This document shows, piece by piece, positions 47,902-58,708 of a stretch of DNA of 64,000 bases. The notes under the pieces are model-generated. The model did not search any database, had not been told where the DNA came from, and saw only the letters and a program-made list of their open reading frames with translations. The stretch is taken from positions 20,466,813-20,530,812 of the forward strand of contig OZ020619.1 in NCBI GenBank assembly GCA_963971575.1, given 5' to 3'. This DNA is from Liopterus haemorrhoidalis (Eukaryota; Arthropoda; Insecta; Coleoptera; Dytiscidae). Position 1 is the first letter of the stretch, and every line of letters begins with the position of its first letter. The translations under genes and the position numbers were made by a program.

Positions 47902-49870
47902 GCTATCGACAACTTTTTCGTGAACGACAAAGGCCACGGATAGACTCACTAAATTTTTCGGGATAAAACAGGTGAATACGGGCAATGAGACATTAATTCG
48001 ATGTTTTTGTCCTTCAAATATCAATTGTTTGACGTGCTGTGTGGGAGCTTGCATTGTCATGATGAAGAATGATGCGACGTTTTTGATTGTTTTTCCTGAT
48101 TTTGTTGATGACTTCTGGCAAACTAATAGTTGTATACCATTCAGCATTAACTATTCTCCTATCCTCTAAAGCAGCGTTTCTCAACCGGGGGGGCGCGGCC
48201 CCCTGGGGGGGCCTGAAGACTTCGTCGGTGAGCTGCGAAGTCATACAAGATCTCAACATGAAAATATAATAAAAATGCACTCAATCTTGCAAGATATAAA
48301 TTTTATTCACATTTATAAATAAGAGTATCTTATATTTATATTCATAAAAATATGCCTTTCATAACATAAATAAAATAAATATTCTATTTATTTTTATACA
48401 TAATATACTTATTTTGACAACTTATTCAAACTACAGGCTATTTCAAACGTTTAAGTTGTCACTAGCTAACTCTATAATGAGTAAATGGGCTTTTACTAAA
48501 CAAAATGAGCTTCATTCAATCGATAAAAATTACTAGATTTGAAAATCTAGTTTCACTTTAACCAAAGAAACAGACTATAAGTAGACTATATCAAGGTCAA
48601 ATAAATTGTATGTGTCGGTTGATGGGTTTCTCTGACAATGGTTCGCGTTGGAGGTACTTCAAATATATTCAAGTTGTACTTTGAAGTAGGTACGACTGTG
48701 CACTATTTTTTATTATATATTTTTTTAATTGCTCTCCGAGCTACAGATAACTCAAGAATAAGGATGCGAATGTGTTTAAATTAAAATGGAAGGCACTTTG
48801 AACACTTGTAAACATTGTAAATAAAAATACTTTACTTTCAATTCGTTATAGGGAATATAATCGTCATTTAAAAATATTACAGTTTTTTGTCAATCGTAAA
48901 AGATATTAAAAAAATGTTTAAGTAAAAGTTGTTGTAAAGCTGTATCCAAAGATATCCAATATGACAAACGTTCCCATTTAAAAATTCGAAATTGTTCTTG
49001 ATTTCCTGTACTTCCGGGTTTTTTCGGAAAATTTCAATACTACCATTCAATTTTGTGAATAAATTTTAGTTCAAAATTTTTCCCAACTTGCTCATCCGTC
49101 GCCTTTTCGAAAAAACTCGTGTTCCAGTTATCTTGATACACTATAATATAGGGGGGGCGCATACAATATTTACATAATTTCGGGGGGTCCCAGGCCAGAA
49201 AAGGTTGAGAAACACTGCTCTAAAGGAATGGTTGCGACATGTACAGTACAACCGAAGAAACAAGCGAACATTTTCTTGGAACTGCTTCGTAACGAACAAC
49301 TTTTATGGGTTTCGGTTCATCTTGGAAGACACAAACAATGGATTGTTGCTTAGTTTCCGGTTCATATGAATAAATACAAATTTCGTCACCTGTAACGATG
49401 TTGTATACGGATTTTGCTGTGCCTCGGTTGAATTTTTGTAGCATTCCCTTACACCAATCAACACGAGCCTTTTTCTGAGCTTCAGAGCTTCGGTCAAATT
49501 ATGCGGAATCCATCGAGAACAGATCTTTTTCACCGCTAAATTTTCATGCAAAATCGAATGTATTGTAGTCTGCGATATGCCAAAGGATACCTCTATCTCA
49601 AGGTAAGTCACATGCCGATCTTCTTCAATCATTATGCGCACAGCATCGAGGTTTTTTTTAATCACAACTGTTTTTGGTCGTCCTACACGAGATTCATCAC
49701 TGATGGACGTACGACCACGACGAAATTCTGCAAACCAATTGTAAACAGTCTTTTCTGAAGGTGCTTCATAACCAAAAGTTGAACAAAGCGAATCTATGCA
49801 TTGTTGTTGAGATAGGCCTTTATTAAATTCGTAAAAAATCATTCAACGAAAACCTTCACGAATAATATCC
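47902..49870 (-). pseudogene. mariner transposase, split by a hAT MITE
   Basis: A DD34D-type mariner on the minus strand. It starts at the ATG near 49870 (MDIIREGFR, then a stop). Long readable parts: helix-turn-helix region (CIDSLCSTFGYEAPSEKTV, YNWFAEFRRGRTS, GRPKTVV), linker (ILHENLAVKKICSRWIPHNL), then after a frameshift VYNIVTGDE with the first catalytic Asp and YEPETKQQS. A hAT MITE (48172-49217) interrupts. The gene resumes at EDRRIVNAEWYTTISLPEV and IILHHDNASSHT (second Asp) and decays before a clear third Asp. In life it would cut and paste the element at TA; this copy cannot. Its own terminal repeats were not confidently found. Confidence 0.85.
48172..49217. mobile_element. hAT-like non-autonomous element in mariner
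   Basis: Ends CAGCGTTTCTCAACC and GGTTGAGAAACACTG, with the perfect 8-bp duplication ctctaaag at 48164-48171 and 49218-49225. GC-rich ends surround an AT-rich interior of about 1 kb without coding signs. Confidence 0.9.
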
Positions 49871-50548
49871 ATTTTTTTCACAAACTTGTTTTTTTTAAAA
49901 AAAGCTCACTGTCAGCAAACTACTCGGTCAATTTATAAGCTGCCACTGATTTCACAATACCAAATGTCAAATTTGACGAATATAGTAATGACACATTTCA
50001 ATATTGTCATCTAGTGGTCGTTTGTAAAAACATAAAAGGTAACCTTCGTAGAGAAGTATAACATAAATTTAACACTTTTATACTTGATATAAAATATTAT
50101 GCAAAATGTTTATACGTAGAAATTCGTAGAGAACAATATTTACGCTATATCATTTGGTAAACATTGTTATACAACATATAATGAAACCAATATTAAATTT
50201 GTTTTTGACTACATATTTTGCCAAACGTCTAGTTTTTGCGATATTTATTTAAACGTAAAAAAATCTCACAATAAAAATTGGTTTTATATTTTGTGTTATA
50301 TTTCAATCTAAATAAAATTGGAGGCTATATATTTTTTTTTTACTTTGAAGTAAGACGATATCCACAAAAAAAAAAAACAAAAGAATTTCTTTCTGTCTGT
50401 TTGAACAAGATTCACACAAAAGCGGCTGGACATATTTTTTTGCAATTTAGTACGATGACAGTGAATAATTAATGTGACCAGAATTCGAAAATTCATGCCT
50501 TAGGAAGACCCCGCCGCAAATTACACCACCAAAAATAAATCTATACAG
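49871..50548. other. Mariner 5' region and spacer
   Basis: 49871-50030 is probably the mariner 5' UTR and end. The rest is AT-rich with no supported feature. Confidence 0.35.
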
Positions 50549-50748
50549 GCACGTATTTTTTTTTTTTTTTTAAATTATATTTATTTAGGGGTGCTTCAAC
50601 TGCTTGGTTATTAGCACCCCGGAATATCTGTTTTACATAATTAATATAATTACAAAATCAATATAAAAATTCATAAATATTTAATATAATTAATTAAGAC
50701 TATTAAGAATGTGGAATGTTGTTTTCATATGTATTGGTTGATTTAAGT

Positions 50749-51411
50749 TTATATGTGGTTAATTAAATTTGTGTCTTTTAAGAATTGTATTATGTTTTCT
50801 AACTTGTCACTGGAATTGGAGAGTAGTGTTGGAAGTGTCAATGCTGGTGTGAGTTGGTTGTGTATTCTGTGTGTGTTATATTTTGGACAGTGGAGTAATA
50901 AATGTTCAACAGTAATTTTGGTTTTGCAGACATCGCATATTGGTGGTTCTGAGTGGTCGAAGATATGTTTGTGGGTGACTGCCGTGTGTCCTATTCTTAG
51001 CCTAGTTAAAATAATTTGCTCTCTTCTGTTGTCCCTGTTGTTCCAATGGCCAATGGTAGGTTGTTGGTAAGGGTAGTCCAGTAATTGTTCCAATGTACTC
51101 TTAGTCTTTTTTTACATAAGGTTTTAAAATCATTACTAAGTTGCCAATCAGTAGTAGATTCTGGGTTATTTCTGGTGGCTTCTCTGGCTATTTGGTCGGC
51201 TTCTTCGTTCCCAAGAATGCCTACATGGGATGGTATCCATACAATGGTGATATTTTTACCATTGTTTATTGCTTCACTGATGTTATCTTGTATTGTTTGA
51301 ATGTATGGCATCTTCGTATATATTTGTTGGATGCCTTGGATAGCACTCAGTGAGTCCGTGTAGATGACAAATCTTGAGTTATTTGATTGTTTTATGAACT
51401 CCGTAGCTCTT
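50749..51411 (-). pseudogene. RNase H second half and zinc-ribbon C-terminus of the LINE
   Basis: Continuation of the polyprotein beyond the inserted transposon: LLRATEFIKQS, RFVIYTDSLSAIQGI (catalytic Asp), ITIVWIPSHVGILGNEEADQ (the last catalytic Asp) and, after a frameshift near 51050, TRLRIGHTAVTH, CDVCKTKITVEHLLLHC. The IGHT and CxxC...HxxxxC signature is typical at the C-terminus of R1/I-type LINE proteins. The stop is about 190 bases before the poly-A tail. Confidence 0.85.
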
Positions 51412-51673
51412 AATAAACTACATTCACAATAAACGTGAGATGACGTCACACTTGGTTTATTTAAGTACCAACGTTATGATATGTTTTAATCAACATCAAT
51501 CCATAACTCAGTTAGTACATTTATTTATTTCATGTTGGTAATTTTTTACAGTGATGTCGGTTTTAAATTGGATAGTTTAATCGTTATTTTGACGTCAGGT
51601 TGACGTTTAGTGAGAAATTAAGTGAGGTTATATTTTATACTTTTTAAATATATTTGTAATTTAAAAGTAAAAA

Positions 51674-52260
51674 TGCCCAAAGCTCTTAGTAGCCGTGCTC
51701 AAAGGATGGTTTTGTCTCTTATTAATTATTTTGAAAGAGAGCGAGACAATGGTGGACCTTTAATGGATGTGAAATGTGTCAGAGATGTGAGTAAATATAA
51801 AATTTAGTTTATATCTATGGTCTTTTCACTTGAATATATTTCTACAAATAATTGTTAATTAACTTTTTAGAGTTGCAGCTGCTTTATATGTCAGTATTTC
51901 TAAAGTAAATAAGATGATATTACAACAAGCGAGAAATGAAACTGTCAGTAGCCCGAAAAAGAATCGAACACATACTAAATCTGTTGTAGAATTAGACAAT
52001 TTTACAACAGTTGGGATACGTAATGTAATTTATGAGATGTACCGTAATAGTAAGGATACAACATCTCTACGTGAGGCCTCTTAATAAATTAATTTGATTT
52101 TAGGGGAGCATGTTACTGTCGACACTATTAATATAAAATTACATGAAAGGAGACTGTATGATGGTGGAAAGACTTCCCTTTGGAAGATTTTAAGAAATAT
52201 AGGTTTTAAATATAAAAAGGACGATCCAAGACGTGGTCTAATGGAACCTTCCCAAATCGT
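51674..52260 (+). pseudogene. IS630/Tc1-like transposase, N-terminal fragment
   Basis: The ATG at 51674 gives PKALSSRAQRMVLSLINYF and ERERDNGGPLMDVKCV, then a frame change, RVAAALYVSISKVNKMI, TTVGIRNVIYEMYRNS, HVTVDTINIKLHERRLYDGG and KTSLWKILRNIGFKYKK. This is the helix-turn-helix N-terminal region of a transposase family common in insects whose C-terminus carries PYHCxxNPIELIW; that C-terminus is seen in the related element at 57321. Here the reading is lost after DDPRRGLME and the DDE core is absent. Confidence 0.7.
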
Positions 52261-52728
52261 TCAATCAATATCAAATTTTAGCTTGATTGTAGCAACAGTT
52301 TTCGAGATATTGGTCGAGTTAAATTTTAAAAATTGCAATGGTACCTTAGTAAACTACCATTTCTAACAGAGCGATTGAAACCAAAATTTAAGTGTTTTTT
52401 AAAACTCATAAAAGAGTTGTAGATATCAAATTTTAGCTTAATCGTACCAACAGTTTTCAAGATATTGGTCGAGTAAATTTTTAAAAATTGCAGTGGTACC
52501 TTAGTAAACTACCATTTTTAACAGAGCGATTGAAACCAAAATTTAAGTGTTTTTTAAAACTCATAAAAGAGTTGTAGATATCAAATTTTAGCTTAATCGT
52601 ACCAACATTTTTCAAGATATTGGTCGAGTAAATTTTTAAAAATTGCAGTGGTACCTTAGTAAACTACCATTTCTAACAGAGCGATTGAAACCAAAATTTA
52701 AGTGTTTTTTAAAACTCATAAAAGAGTT
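52245..52728. repeat. Three 155-bp tandem units
   Basis: The GGTACCTTAGTAAACTACC motif recurs at about 52340, 52495 and 52650; each unit also has TTTTTAAAACTCATAAAAG and GATATTGGTCGAGT. The second and third units differ at only a few bases. They lie in the space where the transposase core should be. Confidence 0.85.
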
Positions 52729-52879
52729 AATATAATATATAAATATATAATATATAAATAATTTTTACAAGTTGTTCTATATAACCTAACTTTTTTTGAC
52801 ACTTTACGAATTGGCAACAAGGTGAGTTTTTCAACTGTGACGTCATTTCAGAGTTACGGTAAATGGAGTTTATACTATA

Positions 52880-55800
52880 TATTTCTGCTGTATATATGTT
52901 AGTATTATTTGGAAGACGATATGTATACTTTTCTTCGCCAAAGATTACAGCAGCAGAGGTGTGATCACCTACACTAGACCCATCGGTGAAGATAGCAAGT
53001 GAATTTGTGTACTTTCTCTTGACTAGGGAATATTTCTCATGATAGGTATTAGGGTGGGTATATTGTTTTTTAAACTGGGAAAGGGAAAGATCAAAATTTG
53101 GTTTTTTAAGCGTCCAAGGGGGAATTTCATTATATTTATTTTTTGGAATGTTTGGTATTTCAAGGTGTAGATCAGCTAAATATTGATTAAATTTTTCATG
53201 TAAAAGGATTGAATTTCGGATACTAGTTTTGTTGTCGTTTTGGATAAATATATCGTTATATGAAGGAATATCTATATTTGCGGCTAGTTTAATGATATAG
53301 GAGAGACAATTTTGTATTATTCTGTATTTTAGAGGGAGTTGGTTTGATTCGCATAAAATACTATCTATCGGACTTGTACGAAAAGCACCTATCGCTATTC
53401 GGATAGCCTGGTTTTGCACAGGTTCCAAGGTTTTCAAGTATGTGCGCTTTGTATTTCCATAGACTATGCTTCCGTAGTCTAATTTTGACAAGATGAGGGT
53501 TTGGTAGATTTTTATCAGGTTTTCTCTATGTGCTCCCCATTTGTTGTGCCCCAATGTTTTCAATATATTAATTCTCCGTGTACAGTCTGTTTTTAGATTT
53601 TTTATATGTTGCTTCCAAGTTAGTTTTTTGTCGAACGTTATGCCCAAAAATTTTATTTCGTTTACATATTGAATGTAAGTGTTGTTTAATTTTATTACGG
53701 GATTGTATTGGTCATACTGAGTTTTACTGAAATGGACAGCCTTTGTTTTTGAAGTCGAGAATTGGAAGCCAGTGGTGTTAGACCAGTCTTCTAAGTTTGT
53801 TATTGTTTCCTGTAATCTTGTTTTAATAGTTTTTACATCTTTGGCTCTACAATAAATGACAAGGTCATCAGCAAAAAGGAGAGATTTTGTGTGGACTGGG
53901 ATATGCTGGATTATTTTATTTATAGCCATCAGAAACAAGGTAACACTGTAGTTCTCTCCTTGTGGCAATCCATTTTCTTGTATTTTTATATTAGATCGGT
54001 ATCCGTTTGAATCTACTTAAAATTTTCTGTTAGATAAGAAATTCTTGGTGTAATTTAATATATTCCCGTCGAGACCTATTTCTTTCATTGATTCTAATAT
54101 GTTGTATCTCCAGGCCATATCATAAGCTTTTTTGAGGTCAAAAAATACTGCAATAATATGTTCACGTTTCTTGAAGGCTTTTTGAATTTCTGCTGTCAGT
54201 GCTACAATTTGATCCGTTGTGGATCTGTATTGGCGAAATCCGCATTGTATATTCGTAAAATAGTTGTTGACTTCTAAATGCCAGTTTAGTCTTTTGTTGA
54301 TCATTTTTTGCAGTATTTTACTTAAGTGATTTGATAGAGATATTGGCCTGTAGTTGTCAGCGTTATTTTTGTTTTTATTCGGTTTTAATATTGGTACTGT
54401 TTTGGTTTCTTGCCACTGATTCGGATATGTATTGTGTTCCCAAATATGATTATATATCTGTAGTAGGTAGTCTAACATTTCTTCCGGCAGTTGTTTGATT
54501 AGTTCCGCTGGGATGTTATCGGGTCCACAGCATTTATTATTTTTTAGTTCATTTATTGCGATTTGTAGTTCTTTTTTGGTGAATGGTTGATTTATTTCCA
54601 CATTCGAGTTATTCACTGTAATTGATTCTAATTCTTTTAGCGCTTTGTATTCTAAGAAAGAAGGACTATAGTTTGAGTTGCTTGAGTTGATTTCAAAGGT
54701 ATCTGCAATTTCTTCTACTATCTCTTGAGGTGATGTTGTTATTTGATCTCCTTTTAACAGACTTGTGGTTAAATTTGAGAATCTGGAGCCCTTTATCTTC
54801 CTTATCTTTTCCCAAAATTGAGTTGGTGGGGTATTTGGATTTATAGTGGCTAAGAATTCTTCCCAAGATTTCTTCTTGCTTTCAAGAATTATTCTTCTAC
54901 ACACCGCTCTGCTTTTTTTAAAATCTATTAGGGTTTCTACTGTTTTGTATTTTTTATAGTGTCTAAGAGCTCTTTTTTGTTCTTTAATTGCATTACTACA
55001 TTCTTTATTCCACCAAGGATTTCTTTTATTGCTGTTTGAGTTAGTTTTTATACCAATTGCTTCTTTTGCTGCGTTTGTTATATGCTTTGTTAAAATGTCT
55101 ATAGTTTTATTGATGTCCTCATTTTCTGTTTGGTTAAGTGGTAAATTACTTTTTGTCAGTTCCTTGTATGACCAGTCTGCGTATTTTAATTTCCACTTAT
55201 TTGTCTCTTTAGGTAGATTTAAATTCATAGGAAAAGATATTTTTATTGGAAAATGATTACTGCCGCATAAATGTTGGAAAACTTCCCATGATAGGCTCGG
55301 AGCGATTGACGGATCACATATGGACAAATCTATGTTTGTGAAATTACCTGTACTAACGCAGAAGTGTGTAGGAGTATCGTCATTCAGAATAATATAGTCT
55401 TGATTGAAGATTTTTTCTATTTTCTTACCTCTACTTTCTCTGAGAACAGAACCCCAGATTGGATTGTGGCTGTTAAAATCGCCAACTAACAGAAAGGAAA
55501 CTGGAGTGATTAGACGTCTAATTTCGATTTTGTGATCTAGTACTTCTATTGAATTATGTGTAGTAAGTAGTTTGTCGACTAGTTCTTTTTTTGACAAGTA
55601 AATGCATATCCTTTGATTTGAAATTTTAGATGCAAACAGAATATTTTTTGGGCCAATTATATTGCCTATTTTAAATATGTATTCTTTAACAGGTATTCCT
55701 TCCATTGCATTTAAAATTATATCTTGGTTTTTCTTTGGAAAAAGTACATTGTTACTTTTAGTAACGTTTGCAAATGAGACATTTGGTTTAGTATGTTTAT

Positions 55801-55933
55801 TTATATTTGAATTGTTTGGTGTTGTAGGGACGCTTCTGTAGTCAGAGGCATCCATCGAGGAATTTGGGTTATTGACATTTAAAGTTGACGTTGATTGTTG
55901 TTGAGAAACACTCCTGTAGTCAGAGGTATTCAT
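52880..55933 (-). pseudogene. Fused LINE ORF1-endonuclease-RT-RNase H, one in-frame stop
   Basis: The ATG at 55933 opens a frame that runs to the RNase H with only one nonsense codon (TAA at 54017-54019). Residues 1-145 are ORF1-like (SFANVTK, KISNQRICIYLSKK, EIRRLITP). The protein then passes without a break into the second half of the endonuclease (LLVGDFNSHNPIWGS, GSNHFPIKI with a changed SDH motif). RT follows (CCGPDNIPAELI, NYRPISLS, CGFRQYRSTTDQI, FFDLKKAYDMAW; after the stop GLPQGENYSVTLF and LLFADDLVIY), then RNase H (LAIFTDGSS, YTAEIYSI), where the transposon interrupts. The ORF1 C-terminus and endonuclease N-terminus are deleted. Confidence 0.85.
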
Positions 55934-56296
55934 TTTGGGGAAGTTGAAAATATTTTTTATAATTTATATATTACCCGCTCGAAGTTATTTGGATTGAGAC
56001 TTTGTAAGACATTTTCCTAAGTGGACTTGCAGAGAACTGCGTATGCAGTTTCTCAATTTGTTTCTTTCCGTCAGATGTCAAATTATTTTTATTTTTTGAC
56101 AGGTGAATGAAAAAGTGAAAATGTGGTTATTTTTATGAAAAGGTAAGTAAATAAAGGGAATATTATTGTTTTTCGAGAAATATTTGATATAATATTTAAT
56201 AATTACAGTTCAAGAAAAAACTAAAGTGTTTTACCTTGGATTTCAGTAAGTACACAAATCACTATGCTTCTCCTTTGACAGTCTGTTTGACAATCT
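55934..56296 (-). other. LINE 5' UTR
   Basis: Non-coding DNA between the element's 5' end (just inside the gcacgtatttt duplication) and the ORF start. An internal Pol II promoter is expected here for this class, but no specific motif can be pointed to. Confidence 0.5.
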
Positions 56297-56367
56297 GCAC
56301 GTATTTTATAATACATATATTTAGTTTAATAATTCCATATATAAATTATTATTAATTTATATGTGAA

Positions 56368-56946
56368 ATAGACTCGATTCCTAATTTTTTAATTAAAGAC
56401 TGCGCGAAACCACTAACACTGGCACTTTTCCATATTTTCAATTTATCAGTTAACATTAACACATTCCCTACGGTATGGAAAATGGGTCGTCTTACCCCAA
56501 TTTACAAGTCGGGAGATAAATCCTCCATAAACAACTATAGACCTGTGGCCATTTTATGTAATTTTAGTAAGATATTTGAGAATATTATATATCGTGCAAT
56601 ATATTTTGGGGTACAGGGATCGCTCTCATTTTCACAACACGGTTTCATGCTGCGTAGGTCTACTACATCTAATTTATGTTATTTCATACATTTCATCTCA
56701 TCTGTTATGGACAAAAAAGGCCAAGTAGAAGTTATTTATACAGACTTTAGTAAAGCGTTCGATACTATCGATCACTCTATCGTACTTAACAAACTTCGCA
56801 CTGTTCTTTCCCATTCGTTGCTGTTAATAGTCTCTTCCTATTTGTCACTTCGGTATCTCTATGTAAGCTTTCGCGGTTTCAATACTTTTCCTTTCCATGT
56901 AAGTTCCGGGGTACCAAGGCTTCAAACCTAGGACCGCTACTCTTTA
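56368..56946 (+). pseudogene. Jockey-like LINE RT, first part
   Basis: The open reading starts without a Met at about 56371: DSIPNFLIKDCAKPL, TFPTVWKMGRLTPIYKSG, NNYRPVAILCN, QHGFMLRRSTT, IYTDFSKAFDTIDH (catalytic Asp), VSSGVP. One deleted base then shifts QGSNLGPLLF out of frame. At about 56941 family S copy D interrupts, and the same protein resumes at 58709. It differs from the LINE at the window's left edge in most positions, so it is another family. ORF1, the endonuclease and the first RT motifs are absent. Confidence 0.85.
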
Positions 56947-57320
56947 CCGACCGCCAACATATATAAGGGAGGTATTGTGATCATACCGATTTTGACATTT
57001 CGAGATTTCGTTGGATCTCCACGAATTGAGGTCCCTACATAACGTATTGACTATTTTTAGCATGATGCCTTTCTGCCTGTCTTTCTGTCTGTCTGTCTGT
57101 CCGTCGGTCCATGTACACGTGCAGAGCGAATTCGGCTAAAAGGTTTTTTATGAAACTTTTGACATCAATGGCACGAGTTGATCAACTTTTGGTAAAAATC
57201 GATAAACTAGAAATGAGAGTTTTCTCGTGTCGGTTTTAAGATTTTTGAGAATATTTCACAACAGAGAAATATTTTGAAAAAATTGATTTAACAAAAGTTG
57301 CTATAAAAGCAATAACTATA

Positions 57321-58489
57321 GTCGGATTGCTGATAGGTGACTGTTACATGTATGTATCAAGTAGTGCATTCATATAATAATCTAGTTACCATTTTTCAGC
57401 GATTTTAAAAATGTTTTTTGTTATTTGTCTTAGCTGTCAGTGTATGTTAATAATATTAATTAGTAGAGCTTGCGGCCAATTATTAAATTCACAAACTTTA
57501 ATTTTAAATTTGCTGGAATATTTTAATTCCGAAAAAGAGAACAATGGGCCACTTATTTCTCTATCTTGTGTCCATCAAAGAGTAGCAGCTGCCTTCAAGA
57601 TTTCGGAATCAACAATTCGTAGAATTATAAAATGTAATAAACCTGAACTTCTCACTCAAAATCACGAGAAAACGAAGGAAATTAAAATTTGAACCAGTTT
57701 ATTTTATTGATATATTGGCACAAACGTATGGTCATGAAGTACTAAGATTACATCCTTATCACTGCCAGTTTAACCCCATTGAACTAATTTGGGGTATAAC
57801 AAAAAATTATTATGATAGACATATTGGTCAAAACGGATATAGTGATAACGAAGTTTTGAAAATGTGGCAAGTAGCCTGTGATCAAATTTGTGAAATTTGG
57901 GCTAAATCTGTTAAAAAAAATCGAAAATTTAATAAATGAATGGTGGGAAAGGGAAAGGATTGTTGATGATATTAATCAAATAATAATAAATACAAGAAAT
58001 GACAGCGATAGTTCAGATGATGACGATATCATGCATTACAGTGACTAATTTTTTGAAATAAAAATAAACATTTAAATACAACTTGTAGCAATATATTATA
58101 TGAATAAATATATTTTTACTTAATATTTTATTACTTTGTACTTACGGGAAACATAAAAATTTAATTTAATTAAACAACAAATTATAATCCAAAATTTACG
58201 TATGAGTATAAATTTTTCCTTATTATTACCTTAAAATTAATAATTTTGTTTGTTTGAGTACTGCTGTGAATTTATTTTCGTGCTCTAATTAGTAAAGATA
58301 TCTACGAATCATGCCGTTTCTTTTTAATGCTTTGTTTTTATTAAAATAATTTGGAAGGTTAGTTGTCAACTTGCGTCACTATACGTTACTATGGGTATGC
58401 AAATAATTATAATGATATAGACAGAGAAAGCATATAGTATTGTATATCGATACTTGTAGAAACGAACAGTCACCTATCAGCAATCCGAC
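57321..58489 (+). mobile_element. Tc1/mariner-superfamily deletion derivative
   Basis: Perfect 24-bp-plus inverted ends: GTCGGATTGCTGATAGGTGA and its complement, flanked by TA (57319-57320 and 58490-58491). It carries both ends of a transposase gene and lacks the middle. It sits within family S copy D, which sits within a LINE. Confidence 0.9.
57411..58048 (+). pseudogene. IS630/Tc1-like transposase with core deleted
   Basis: The N-terminal part (57465-57692) reads LILNLLEYFNSEKENNGPL, ISLSCVHQRVAAAFKISEST and IRRIIKC, a helix-turn-helix region like that at 51674. After the stop at about 57690 the C-terminal part begins (57700-57939): YGHEVLRLHPYHCQFNPIEL, IWGITKNYYDRHIG, ending after a frameshift in an acidic Asp/Ser tail (DSDSSDDDD-like, near 58010). 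PYHCxFNPIELIW is the signature around the third catalytic residue of this family. The first two acidic residues and about half the protein are missing. The polyadenylation-like AATAAA near 58060 fits a gene end. Confidence 0.8.
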
Positions 58490-58708
58490 TATAACAACCT
58501 ATATTTGAGACATTTTTTTTTTTGTTTGTATGTATGCAGGTACGTTTCCATGGTTATTGTAAATTATAAATACACATTATGAAATTGTCAATGTAATATA
58601 ATACGTTATTGTATTTTACAATAATAACTACTCTGCTGCTAGAATGTATTTTATATAAGTACTTTGTGATGGCGGTCGGTCCTGTGGTGGCCACTTTTGT
58701 TTTTTTTT

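Larger units (their letters stand above)
51412..52885 (+). mobile_element. DNA transposon with ~45-bp TIRs inside the LINE RNase H
   Basis: The left end (51412 onward: AAACTACATTCAC, then GATGACGTCACACTTG) is an imperfect inverted copy of the right end (CAACTGTGACGTCATTTC, then GGAGTTT near 52885). Each end carries TGACGTCA. It splits the RNase H reading exactly between TAEIYSI and LLRATEF. The flanks suggest a TA duplication. It encodes the N-terminus of a transposase and carries three 155-bp repeats. The superfamily is inferred as IS630-Tc1-mariner from the protein. Confidence 0.7.
50560..56296 (-). mobile_element. RNase H-bearing LINE (I-group-like), bounded by 11-bp duplication
   Basis: Minus-strand element with poly-A (a T run at 50560-50571) and the flanking duplication gcacgtatttt at 50549-50559 and 56297-56307. 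Order: ~360-bp 5' UTR, ORF1 N-terminus fused to endonuclease, reverse transcriptase, RNase H, Cys-rich C-terminus, 3' UTR. A 1.47-kb DNA transposon (51412-52885) sits in the RNase H domain. It is inserted upstream of, or within, the Jockey-like LINE fragment that begins at 56368. Confidence 0.8.
56941..58708 (+). mobile_element. Family S repeat, copy D, carrying a Tc1-like element
   Basis: 5' ACCGACCGCCAACATATATA; 3' TGATGGCGGTCGGTCC, GTGGTGGCCAC, then T-rich DNA. It lies inside a coding sequence, so its edges are bracketed by protein: CTACTCTTT (Leu-Leu-Phe) on the left and TTATTTATTGATGATATC on the right. A few codons between DDISE and FADD are also missing. Short TCTG run at 57070-57105. 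The AT-rich body is split by the element at 57321-58489. Confidence 0.75.
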
